Source of the DNA: Deltaproteobacteria bacterium
Lineage (GTDB): Bacteria > Myxococcota_A > UBA9160 > UBA4427
NCBI GenBank assembly: GCA_019310385.1
Contig: JAFDEK010000100.1
Span: 1 to 37,129, forward strand
Direction: 5' to 3'
DNA length: 37,129 bases
Below, piece by piece: positions 7,924 to 15,474 of this stretch. The notes beneath the pieces were generated by a model. That model saw only the letters and a program-made list of their open reading frames with translations. It made no database searches and was not told the DNA's origin. The translations under genes and the position numbers were made by a program. How positions within the stretch are numbered: position 1 is the stretch's first letter; each line of letters starts with the position of its first letter.

Positions 7924-9280
7924 CGCGCACCCGACGCCGCGTCGCGCTCCCTCGCTCCCCGCTCCTCACCGGCTGCCTGCTCGGTCGCCTGCTTGCCATG
8001 GCGGGCGTCCTGCTCGCTTTCGCCGCCGGCCCGCCCTCGGCCCGCTCCGCCGAGGCCTTCCGGCTCGAGGGCGGTGAGCGGATCGTCTTCTTCGGCGACA
8101 GCATCACGCTCCAGGGACAGTTCATCCAGTACCTCGAGGTCTATCTGCGCACCCGCTTTCCCGATCTGCGTTTCGAACTCCTCAATCACGGGATCTCCGG
8201 GGACACGATTTCGGGCGATCGGGACCCCCACAAGGACTGGCCCGAGGCGCACCCACGCTTCGATCGGGATGTAGCCGCCTGGAAGCCCGACCGGGTCGTC
8301 AGCTGCTTCGGTATGAACGACGGCTACTACGGGAGCCCGAGCGAGGAGCCGGCTACTACGGGAGCCCGAGCGAGGAGCACACGGCTGCCTTCGCGGAGGG
8401 GATGAGGCGGCTCATCGATCGTGTGGCGAGGCAGACCGATGCCGAGCTCACCCTCTTGACTCCGCCTCCCTTCGATCCCTATCGCCGCCGGGTCTTCGAC
8501 CGGGAGGCCCTCCGTTATGGCTCCCTGTACCCATCCATCGAGTACGCGGATCAGGTGCGACAGTTCAGCGCGTGGATCATGGCGCAGGCCAGCGCGGGCC
8601 GAGTCGTCATCGACGTGAATGCGCAGATGAGCCGCCATCTGGAGGAGCGCCGGCGCGAGCGCGTGAGCTTCTACCTCTCGGCGGACGGTGTGCACCCCAG
8701 CCCGACGGGGCACTGGATGATCGCCCAGGCGATTCTCGGGGCCTGGAATGCGCCTGCGGAGGTGAGCGTGGCGGAAATCGACGCGGCCAGGGGGGAGGTG
8801 CTCGCAGGCGAGATCGCGAAGCTGCAGGTCGACCCTGGCGGGCTCGCCTTCGCCTGGACCAGCCGGCTCCCCATGCCGCGCCACGCAAAGTGGGACAGCG
8901 AATCCCTCGCGCACGAGAATTTCGACGGTCGCTTCAATCTCCACCGGCTCCGGGTGCTGAACGCGCCGGCTTCGCGCTATGCGCTGCTCATCGACGGCAA
9001 GGAGATGGGGCCCTTCACCAGCGCAGAGCTCGCCCGGGGAGTCGACATGAACTCGCTGCCCGCCTCTCCCGTGCGGGATCGCGCGTCGCTGGTGATGGAG
9101 AAGGTGGTGGAGCGTCAGGCCCTCGCGACACGCAGCTGGTTTCGCGAGATCGAGGCCGGCGGCACGGGCCTCGAGGCGCACGGGAGCCCGGAGCTGGAGC
9201 GCCTCGACGCCGAGCTGCGCCGGCTCAGCCAGCCCCTGTCCCTCGAGCTGCGCTTGAAGCCCCTACCCGGCGAAGGCTGA
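7920..9280 (+). pseudogene. Exported SGNH/GDSL hydrolase, frameshifted by a 29-bp tandem duplication
   Basis: The 5' part (7920-8405, GTG start overlapping the DUF3179 stop) has a signal peptide, the block I motif FFGDSI with Ser61, the block II region NHGISGD and block III GMND. The frame then stops at 8403-8405. The 3' part (8402-9280) continues the protein in another frame and contains ADGVHPSPTGH with the Asp/His pair. A perfect 29-bp tandem duplication at 8321-8378 explains the break: with one copy removed, the reading runs GSPSEEHTAAFAEGMRRL with no interruption, giving about 443 residues. Intact, it would be a secreted esterase or lipase-like hydrolase. The 3' half has an in-frame ATG at 8402 overlapping the premature stop (ATGA), so it could still be translated by coupling. 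A real mutation and an assembly artefact both remain possible. Confidence 0.85.
8321..8378 (+). repeat. 29-bp perfect tandem duplication inside the SGNH hydrolase gene
   Basis: The unit at 8321-8349 is repeated without mismatch at 8350-8378. Each unit starts CGGCTACTACGGG and ends GCGAGGAGC. Because 29 is not a multiple of three, the second copy shifts the reading frame. Confidence 0.97.
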
Positions 9281-9315
9281 CAGCGCGGCCCAGGGCGTGG
9301 CATCATGGATCGACG

Positions 9316-10614
9316 ATGAAAGTCCATCTCTATCGCAAAGACATCGACCTCTCCTTCATCGAGGTCCATCCCGGTGAGTGGGTGGTGCTCAAGCCCAACC
9401 TCATCAAGGAGTCCAAGGAGACCGACCCCGACGAGTGGGAGTGCGTGGTCACGAGCCCCGGCATCATCGAGCTGGTGTGCGCCGACGTGTGCCGTAAGCT
9501 CGCCGGGAGCGGCAAGGTCACGATCTGCGACGCGCCCCAGACCGACTCCTCCTTTGCCGCCATCGCCGAACGTCTCGATCTGCACGGCATCGCCCGCCGC
9601 TGCAGCGAGGAGTTCGGCATCGAGGTCGAGGTGCTCGATCTGCGCAACGAAGAGTGGGTGGGGGAGGGGGGCATCATCGTCGAGCGGCGCAAGCAGGCCG
9701 GCGATCCCAACGGCACCATCGCCTTCGACCTCGGCCGCGACAGCCTCTTCCACGGTCACCCGGGAGAGGGGCGCTACTACGGCGCCGACTACGACGCGGG
9801 CGTGGTCAACAGCCATCACCGTGGCGATACCCAGGAGTATCTCATCTGCGCTACTCCCATCCTGGCGGACGTCTTCATCAACCTGCCGAAGATGAAGACC
9901 CACAAGAAGACCGGCGTCACCCTGAACCTCAAGAACCTGGTCGGAATCAACGCCGACAAGAACTGGCTGCCCCACCACAGCGAGGGGTCGCCAGCCGACG
10001 GCGGCGACCAGTTTCCCGCCATGGAGCGGCGGGCCCGGCTCGAGCAGCGGGCCGTGAGCTTCGCTCGCCGTCTCGCCCTCGGCCTTCCCTGGCTGGGGCC
10101 GCGCATCGCCAAGCTCCTGAGGCGGGCGGGGACCGGCGTCTTCGGCGGCACGGACGAAGTGGTGCGGAGCGGGAACTGGTACGGAAACGACACCACCTGG
10201 CGTATGGCCCTCGACCTGAATCGCTGCCTGCTCCACGGCAACCCCGACGGCAGCCTGGGCCGCGCGACCCCGAAGCGCTACTACTGCCTGATCGATGGCC
10301 TCGTAGGCATGGAGGGCTCCGGGCCCATGCAGGGCGATCCGATCCAGAGCAACGTGGTGGTCGGGGGGACCGATCCCGCGGCGGTGGACGCCGTGGCGAG
10401 TCGGGTCATGGGTTTCGACTGGCGCAAGCTTGCCATCGTGCGTGAGGCCTTCGAGCTCGAGAAGCTACCCGTCACCACGACGCGGCCCGAGGAGATCGAG
10501 GTCGTGAGCGACGTGGAGGAGTGGAACGGCCCCCTCAGCGAGCTCGAATCCCAGGACTTCCTCCACTTCGAGCCGCACTTCGGCTGGAAGGGGCATGTCG
10601 AGTACGAAGGCTGA
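9316..10614 (+). CDS. DUF362 family protein
   Basis: The product has 432 residues, starting at the ATG at 9316, 35 bp after the SGNH gene. The family signature is clear: VVLKPNLI near residue 25, GKVTICDAPQTDSSF, and NLPKMKTHKKTGVTLNLKNLVGI, followed in the C-terminal half by a GLVGMEGSGPMQG segment and by GGTDPAAVDAVASRVMG. No CxxCxxC ferredoxin cluster is present, unlike some DUF362 proteins that carry fused 4Fe-4S domains. No signal peptide or membrane span is seen, so it is probably cytoplasmic. The biochemical role of the family is not settled. It lies between an envelope operon and a thiolase, with gaps of 35 and 56 bp, so cotranscription is likely, but context does not fix its function. 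Confidence 0.9.
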   Translation: MKVHLYRKDIDLSFIEVHPGEWVVLKPNLIKESKETDPDEWECVVTSPGIIELVCADVCRKLAGSGKVTICDAPQTDSSFAAIAERLDLHGIARRCSEEFGIEVEVLDLRNEEWVGEGGIIVERRKQAGDPNGTIAFDLGRDSLFHGHPGEGRYYGADYDAGVVNSHHRGDTQEYLICATPILADVFINLPKMKTHKKTGVTLNLKNLVGINADKNWLPHHSEGSPADGGDQFPAMERRARLEQRAVSFARRLALGLPWLGPRIAKLLRRAGTGVFGGTDEVVRSGNWYGNDTTWRMALDLNRCLLHGNPDGSLGRATPKRYYCLIDGLVGMEGSGPMQGDPIQSNVVVGGTDPAAVDAVASRVMGFDWRKLAIVREAFELEKLPVTTTRPEEIEVVSDVEEWNGPLSELESQDFLHFEPHFGWKGHVEYEG

Positions 10615-10670
10615 GTCGGACTTCGGAGTCAACCAGCGCGTCATCCGCGCACATCGCACAGGAAGAGAAC

Positions 10671-11834
10671 ATGAACCCCGTCTATATCGTCGAAGCCGCC
10701 CGCAGCCCGATCGGCCGCCGAGGGAAGTCCCTCTCCACCGTGCACCCCGTCGACCTGCTCGGCGCCGTTCAGGCGGGGCTCATCGAGCGGGCCGGCATTC
10801 CGGCCGCCGAGGTGGGACAGATCGTGGGCGGCTGCGTGGGGCAGGTGGGAGACCAGAGCTTCAACATCGCTCGCCAGGCCTGGCTGAGCGCCGGGCTTCC
10901 CCTCGAAGTCGCGGCGACCACCGTGGACGCCCAGTGCGGCTCCGCCCAGCAGGCCATCAGCCTCGCGGCCGGCCTCATCGGATCGGGCCAGGAGGAGGTC
11001 GCCGTGGGCTGCGGCGTCGAGTCCATGAGCCGGGTCGGGATGGGGGCCAACTTCGCCGGCGGCAACCCCATGCCGGCCAGCTACCTCGAGAACTACGCCA
11101 TCGGCACCCAGTTCACCGGCGCCCAGAGGCTGGCGGAGAAGTGGGGTGTCACCCGGGAGGACTGCGACCGCTTCGGCGTGCGCAGCCAGGATCTGGCCAT
11201 CGCGGCCTGGAACGAGGGCCGCTACGAGCGCGAGGTCGTTCCCATCGTCGCCCCCCTGGTCGACGAGGCGGGGCAGCCCACCGGCGACACCCAGACGGTG
11301 ACTCGGGACGAGGGCCTGCGGGAGACCAACCTCGAGAAGGTCGCCAGCCTCGAGCCGGTTCCCGGCAACGAGCTCCACACGGCGGCCACCGCCTCCCAGG
11401 TCTCCGACGGCGCGGCCGCCGTGCTGCTGGCCTCCGAGGCGGGCGCGAAGCGCCTCGGCCTCACACCCCGCGCGCGTATCGTGACGACGACCCTCGTCGG
11501 TGTCGACCCGGTGGTCATGGTCGAGGGGCCGATCCCCGCCACCGAGAAGGTGATGGCTCAGACGGGGCTCTCCCTGTCGGACATGGACGTGGTGGAGATC
11601 AACGAGGCCTTCGCCTCGGTGGTGCTCGCCTGGGAGAGGGCGCTGAAGCCCGACATGTCCAAGGTCAACCCCAATGGCGGTGCCATCGCGATTGGGCATC
11701 CCGTCGGCTGCACGGGTGCGCGGCTCATTACCAGCGCGCTCCACGAGCTCGAGCGCTGCGGGGGCCGCTACGGGCTGATCACCATGTGCTGCGGTGGGGG
11801 GCTCGGGACCGCGACCATCATCGAGCGGCTCTGA
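10671..11834 (+). CDS. Thiolase family acyl-CoA acetyltransferase
   Basis: The 387-residue protein is the usual length for a degradative or biosynthetic thiolase. The nucleophilic Cys is C89 (VDAQCGSAQQA), the NEAF motif is in VVEINEAF, the catalytic His is H343 in GHPVGCTGAR, and the second Cys is C373 in MCCGGGLG. All catalytic elements are therefore intact. It cleaves 3-ketoacyl-CoA with CoA, or runs the reverse condensation, in the cytoplasm. The segment around YAIGTQFTGAQRLAEKWG resembles thiolases acting on bulky or steroid-type acyl-CoAs (FadA5-like), but this is a weak impression. The ATG is preceded by AGGAAGAG at good spacing. It is the last gene of the plus-strand run; no other beta-oxidation gene is adjacent. 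Confidence 0.95.
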   Translation: MNPVYIVEAARSPIGRRGKSLSTVHPVDLLGAVQAGLIERAGIPAAEVGQIVGGCVGQVGDQSFNIARQAWLSAGLPLEVAATTVDAQCGSAQQAISLAAGLIGSGQEEVAVGCGVESMSRVGMGANFAGGNPMPASYLENYAIGTQFTGAQRLAEKWGVTREDCDRFGVRSQDLAIAAWNEGRYEREVVPIVAPLVDEAGQPTGDTQTVTRDEGLRETNLEKVASLEPVPGNELHTAATASQVSDGAAAVLLASEAGAKRLGLTPRARIVTTTLVGVDPVVMVEGPIPATEKVMAQTGLSLSDMDVVEINEAFASVVLAWERALKPDMSKVNPNGGAIAIGHPVGCTGARLITSALHELERCGGRYGLITMCCGGGLGTATIIERL

Positions 11835-11937
11835 GCCGCGGAGTCGGGCCCGATTGCCAGTTCCGCGGAGTGCCGCGCGACCCGGCTTAGGGGAAGTCTT
11901 GCGCTGATGCGGGCGCGAGATAGTTGACGCGCGCGCG

Positions 11938-12099
11938 ATGCTCCCCTACACAAAGGTCATGGCGCAACTGGTGCGGCACGACAATCACTCTTCCTTCGGC
12001 CTCGACTTCGGCCATCAGGCAACCGTCGAGCCGGGGCCGACCTGCATGCTCACGTCGAAGTGGCAGGTCCGTATCCCGGATGGCGGGAGAGCCCACTGA
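11938..12099 (+). CDS. Possible small ORF, 53 residues, unknown
   Basis: An ATG at 11938 opens a 53-residue frame beginning MLPYTKVMAQLVRHDN and ending PDGGRAH. Nothing in it matches a family I know. It has no clear ribosome-binding site, and the promoter-like TTGACG lies only 14 bp before its ATG, so that promoter could not serve it with a normal leader. It lies in a gene-free gap and may be chance. Confidence 0.15.
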   Translation: MLPYTKVMAQLVRHDNHSSFGLDFGHQATVEPGPTCMLTSKWQVRIPDGGRAH

Positions 12100-12109
12100 G
12101 AATCGCGTC

Positions 12110-12161
12110 GTAGCTAAGCCTAGTAGCCAAGCCTTTTAGCCAAACCTCGTAGCCAACTTCT
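12110..12161 (+). repeat. Four tandem 13-bp repeats upstream of the MFS gene
   Basis: Units start at 12110, 12123, 12136 and 12149 with exact 13-bp spacing. The consensus is GTAGCCAAGCCTT; copies differ at one to four positions, the last being the most degenerate. It lies 97 bp before the MFS start codon and contains no obvious dyad. Confidence 0.85.
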
Positions 12162-12257
12162 CACTGACCCTCTCCCGCCGACACCGGCCGGAGGGGGTTT
12201 CGTACATCAGGCGTCGAATCCCACTCCGGTCCGCAGGCGGGCACGCGGAGCGAGCCC

Positions 12258-13490
12258 ATGACCGAGAGAGCCTTCACTGCGCCGGAGACCCTTGCGCCGA
12301 GCGAGTCTGGCGGTGCCCCCGCTGCGCCTCTCATGAGCCGCGGCTTCGCCGTCGTTCTGGTCACCCAGGCCGCCTTTGGCTACGCGTTCTCGAGCTTCTT
12401 CCTGCTGCCCAAGTTCCTCGCCACGGAGCTCGCGGTGGGGCCCGCCGAGGTGGGCCTGCTCGGCGCGGTTTCCAGTGTCGCGACCGTGATCGGCATGTTC
12501 GGCGCCGGTGCCTGGGTGGACCGTGTCGGCCGCAGGCCCCTGCTCAGTGCCGGTGCCCTCGTCATGGCTCTGTCGTGCGTGGCCTTCATCGCCGTCGAGG
12601 AGATGGGGCCGCTCGTCTATCTGCTGCGGCTCCTCCAGTCCCTCGCCTTTGCGCTCGTCTACGTGGCGGGCGCGGCGCTTACCGTGGACCGGACTCCCCC
12701 CGAACGCCTGGGGCAGGCCCTCGGCTACTTCGGCCTCACCATGCTCTCCATGAACGCCGTGGCGCCGGCGATGGTCGAGGAGCTCGCCGCTACCCGGGGC
12801 TGGGCCTGGGCCTTCGCGAGCGCCGGCCTGGCGGCTCTGATCTGCCTGGCACTCTCGCGCTGCATATCGGAGCCGCCGCGCCGCGCCTCGACGGGGGAGG
12901 GCAACGCGGGCATGGCCGAGGTCTCCCTGCGTCCGGCCGCCCTGCGCGCGGGGCTCGTCATGCTGCTGGTGGGTGCGGCCTTCTCGACGATGTTCACCTA
13001 CTACCAGCTCTTCGCCCTCGAGCTGGGCATCGAAGAGCTGTGGGTCTTCTTCGTCGCCTACTCGGCGGCGGCCATGTTCGTGCGTCTGGCGCTGGGTGGA
13101 CTGGGAGATCGCTGGGGACGCCGCCGGCTCTCGGTCGCGATCCTTCTCGTCTACGCATTCTCGGTGCTCGCCATGACGGAGCTGGCCCGCATCGGTCTCG
13201 CGCCCATCGCTGCGCTCTTCGGGATCGCCCACGGCCTCTTCTATCCCGCCTACAGCGCCCTGGCGGCGGAGGAGACGCCGGCCCGGGATCGAGGCAAGGT
13301 TCTCGCACTGCTCCAGGCCTGGTTCAACGCCGGCGTAGCGGGGTCCTGCTACGGGCTCGGTGTTCTCGCAGAGGCGCGGGGCTACCCGGTGATCTTCGTG
13401 GTTTCGGCCGTCTGCGTGTTCGCGGCCTGGGGCGTGGTGTGCTTCTCACCCTGGGCGAGCCGGATACTTCGCTCGAATCGGGGTATGTGA
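12258..13490 (+). CDS. Major facilitator superfamily transporter
   Basis: The 410-residue polytopic protein has about 12 hydrophobic helices in two groups of six, separated by a hydrophilic loop near residues 200-225 (SEPPRRASTGEG). MFS motif A appears in the cytoplasmic loop after helix 2 as GAWVDRVGRRPLL. A second copy, GGLGDRWGRRRL, follows helix 8, as expected from the internal repeat. It should move a small solute or drug across the inner membrane by a proton-coupled mechanism; the substrate cannot be told from sequence. The ATG at 12258 follows a GGAG ribosome-binding site at 7 bp. It stands alone, with a repeat-bearing leader upstream and a convergent neighbour downstream. Confidence 0.93.
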   Translation: MTERAFTAPETLAPSESGGAPAAPLMSRGFAVVLVTQAAFGYAFSSFFLLPKFLATELAVGPAEVGLLGAVSSVATVIGMFGAGAWVDRVGRRPLLSAGALVMALSCVAFIAVEEMGPLVYLLRLLQSLAFALVYVAGAALTVDRTPPERLGQALGYFGLTMLSMNAVAPAMVEELAATRGWAWAFASAGLAALICLALSRCISEPPRRASTGEGNAGMAEVSLRPAALRAGLVMLLVGAAFSTMFTYYQLFALELGIEELWVFFVAYSAAAMFVRLALGGLGDRWGRRRLSVAILLVYAFSVLAMTELARIGLAPIAALFGIAHGLFYPAYSALAAEETPARDRGKVLALLQAWFNAGVAGSCYGLGVLAEARGYPVIFVVSAVCVFAAWGVVCFSPWASRILRSNRGM

Positions 13491-13527
13491 GCGAGACGCG
13501 CGCATCATTCGAATCGAAGCTCTCGCT
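13490..13527. terminator. Candidate bidirectional hairpin between convergent genes
   Basis: AGCGAGA (13490-13496) pairs with TCTCGCT (13521-13527) across a 24-nt loop that contains the palindrome ATTCGAAT. The stem begins at the MFS stop and ends in the stop of the opposing gene. There is no T-tract on either side, so an intrinsic terminator is only a possibility. Confidence 0.3.
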
Positions 13528-14761
13528 AGGGCGGGTCGGGAGGGAAGGACGAAGGGGTCAGCGGGCTGTCTGCCGGCATGAGCGCGGGAAGCAGGTCCAG
13601 GGGAGCGCTCGCGCGGAAGCCCGAGCCGATGATCTCGATTTCGATCATGTAGGGGCCGGGAGGAAGGACGAGGCCCCAGTCGTCGAGGAGCTCGACTTCG
13701 CCGCTCACCGCGAGGCTCTCCCCGGGCTCGAGGCTGTGGCGCAAGGGGAATGGCGCGAAGCTGCGGCCGCGCGACCATCGCGACACCGCGTCGCCGCGTT
13801 GGTCGTAGAGGGTGATCTCGAAGAGCTGATGGGAGGCGCCACTCCAGGCGCTGGGGTTGCGGGACGCGTTGCGAACCTGGAGCTCCAGCGAGACCGTCTT
13901 CCCGATCCAGATCGCGCAGATGGGAGTCGCGGGGCAGGGTAGGGGATTGAGCAGATCCGAGGGCTCGCCGCGCTGCCAGAGCGGTGTGGGATGGGGCTGG
14001 CCCAGGGTCGCTCTATCCGTGCCGGCTCCCGGCAGGGACCGATGCACTCCTTCGCCGGCTCGCCCGAACGCGTCCCGCGCGTCCTCTTCGAACTCGCCGC
14101 CGCCCAGGACGAGCTGCACCGGGCCCGAAACGGCGGGACGCGGGAAGCGCGCCTCCACGACGAGACCGCGCTCGCCGCGGGGGAAGCTGCGAGGGCCGAT
14201 CCGGGCGGACACCAGGTCGTAACGAAGCGGTCCGCTCGGCGTCGCGACCTCGTACCGCACCAAACCGACGCCCGGCGCGAACCAGGCACGAAGCAGCCCC
14301 GCGTCCCGGCACCGGCTATCGAAGTCCAGGCGGACTACATCGCGAAAGCTCCCGGCCGGCGTGGCGACGGTTCCGCCGCGCGACGCGAGCTGCGCCGGGC
14401 CCACGTTGCAGGGCGCCACCGCGATGGCGAAGCGGGTGCCCGGCGGGGCAGCGAAGTCCGCCAGCAGAAAGAGCTCGCTGGCGGCCTGGGTGCGGGCGAA
14501 GACCTGCGTACCGGACTCGTCGCTGCGAATCCAGAGTCGGCCGAGTCCCGCCAGGTCGTCGTAGAGCAGGGAGTCGGGGGAGTCGAGGGGGCGCGCCTCC
14601 ACGCGCTGGTGAGCGCCGCCGCGATCATCGCGGTACTCCGCAAAGTCTCCCGGGCCGAGGGGCAGAAATCCGCCGGCTCGGGCGACGCCGGCGAGGCAGA
14701 GGGCGAGCAGCAGTGCCAGCATCTGGGCCAGGGTCGTGAGGGTCCTGACGGCATCCGACAT
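13526..14761 (-). CDS. Exported protein with C-terminal BsuPI-like domain
   Basis: The 411-residue protein has a signal peptide (LAQMLALLLALCLAGVARA, cleavage after about residue 29). The N-terminal half (30-230) is a beta-rich domain of unknown family with GGTVATPAGSFRDVVRL and WFAPGVGLVRYE. The latter pattern is common in exported proteins that recover a signal from a processed polymer or surface, but it gives no function. The last 120 residues match the BsuPI (intracellular proteinase inhibitor-like) fold: VSLELQVRNAS, QLFEITLYDQRGDAVSRWSRGRSFA, LEPGESLAVSG, LPPGPYMIEIEI. The joining segment (about residues 240-285) contains PHPTPLWQRGEPSDLL and looks like low-complexity or inserted sequence. 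The ATG is preceded by GGAG at 7 bp. Inhibition of a protease is suggested by the fold only. Confidence 0.8.
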   Translation of the reverse strand: MSDAVRTLTTLAQMLALLLALCLAGVARAGGFLPLGPGDFAEYRDDRGGAHQRVEARPLDSPDSLLYDDLAGLGRLWIRSDESGTQVFARTQAASELFLLADFAAPPGTRFAIAVAPCNVGPAQLASRGGTVATPAGSFRDVVRLDFDSRCRDAGLLRAWFAPGVGLVRYEVATPSGPLRYDLVSARIGPRSFPRGERGLVVEARFPRPAVSGPVQLVLGGGEFEEDARDAFGRAGEGVHRSLPGAGTDRATLGQPHPTPLWQRGEPSDLLNPLPCPATPICAIWIGKTVSLELQVRNASRNPSAWSGASHQLFEITLYDQRGDAVSRWSRGRSFAPFPLRHSLEPGESLAVSGEVELLDDWGLVLPPGPYMIEIEIIGSGFRASAPLDLLPALMPADSPLTPSSFPPDPP

Positions 14762-14816
14762 CGCAAAGCTCCAGTCTCAGTCGGTACCCGATGCTGGCCC
14801 GCCAGTTCAGGCGGAA

Positions 14817-15317
14817 TCAGTCGGCGTCGCTGGCGAGGCTCTCGAGGGGAAGGCGGGTCGTGTACTTGAGCTGGCTCAGGGCGATCTGCGAGTGGACCTC
14901 GCGCACGAAGGGGAGCTGCAGCAGCCGCTCGCGCAGGAAGCGCTCGTAGGCTCGGATGTCGCGGGTTACGACCTTCAGCAGGTAGTCGACATCGCCCGTC
15001 ATCGCGTACGACTCCATGACCTCGGGGAAGCTCGCGATGGCCTGCTCGCACTCCACGAGCGACTGTCGGCCGTGGGAGGAGAGCTTGAGGCTGGCGAAGA
15101 CCGTCACCTCGAAGCCCAGGCGGTCCCGATCGAGGATCGCCACCCGCTCGCGAATCACCCCGAGCGACTCGAGACGCCGGATTCGCCGCCAGCAGGGCGA
15201 TATGGAGAGCCCCACCCGCTTGGCGAGCTCGGTGGTGGAGACGCTGGCGTCTCGCTGGAGAGCCTCGAGAATGGCACGATCGATTTTGTCGATATTTTGG
15301 GGCAAATATTGCCTCAT
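14817..15317 (-). CDS. Lrp/AsnC family transcriptional regulator
   Basis: The 166-residue protein has the standard two-part layout. A winged helix-turn-helix lies at about 9-60 (IDRAILEALQRDASVSTTELAKRVGLS, then ISPCWRRIRRLESLGVI). A C-terminal RAM/ligand-binding domain follows (ECEQAIASFPEVMESYAMTGDVDYLLKVV). Such proteins sense amino acids and control their metabolism. It is divergent from the indolepyruvate oxidoreductase gene, a pairing that fits local control of aromatic amino-acid catabolism. The ATG (complement of 15315-15317) has no ribosome-binding site, and the upstream DNA is unusually AT-rich (GATATATATGATTT just before the ATG), so a leaderless or near-leaderless transcript is possible. 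A dyad lies within its first codons. Confidence 0.95.
   Translation of the reverse strand: MRQYLPQNIDKIDRAILEALQRDASVSTTELAKRVGLSISPCWRRIRRLESLGVIRERVAILDRDRLGFEVTVFASLKLSSHGRQSLVECEQAIASFPEVMESYAMTGDVDYLLKVVTRDIRAYERFLRERLLQLPFVREVHSQIALSQLKYTTRLPLESLASDAD
15292..15309. promoter_or_regulatory. Candidate Lrp-type operator ATATTT-N6-AAATAT
   Basis: A perfect 6-bp AT-rich dyad with a 6-bp spacer covers codons 3-9 of the lrp-like gene, next to an AT-rich stretch to about 15400 in an otherwise GC-rich window. Lrp/AsnC proteins usually bind AT-rich degenerate dyads near their own start and that of the divergent target, so autoregulation and control of the oxidoreductase gene are likely. The site itself is untested. 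Confidence 0.4.
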
Positions 15318-15474
15318 AAATCATATATATCGTGAAATACTTCCACAAAATGGAGCATAAAGGAGTAATTCGCAAGGAAATTTCATCATTTATTGGGCGC
15401 TCTGTTCTACGCGACGCCGATACGGCAGGAGGGGCATCGACAGCAAGCGGGGGGAAGCACGGGAGGCTCCGCCC

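Larger units (their letters stand above)
11835..12257. other. 423-bp intergenic region between thiolase and MFS transporter
   Basis: No recognised gene is present. The region holds a 54-codon plus-strand frame (11938-12099, listed separately), a promoter-like TTGACG with a 17-bp spacer to a weak TACACA just before it (11924-11952), and a four-copy 13-bp tandem repeat (12110-12161). It ends with the ribosome-binding site GGAG for the transporter at about 12247. The promoter match is 5/6 at -35 but poor at -10. Confidence 0.5.

Noticed and set aside
12165-12202. CCCTC...GAGGG with CCGGCCGG as an intrinsic terminator
   Set aside because: The loop would be about 18 nt, the stem is only five bases and the T run is three; not convincing.
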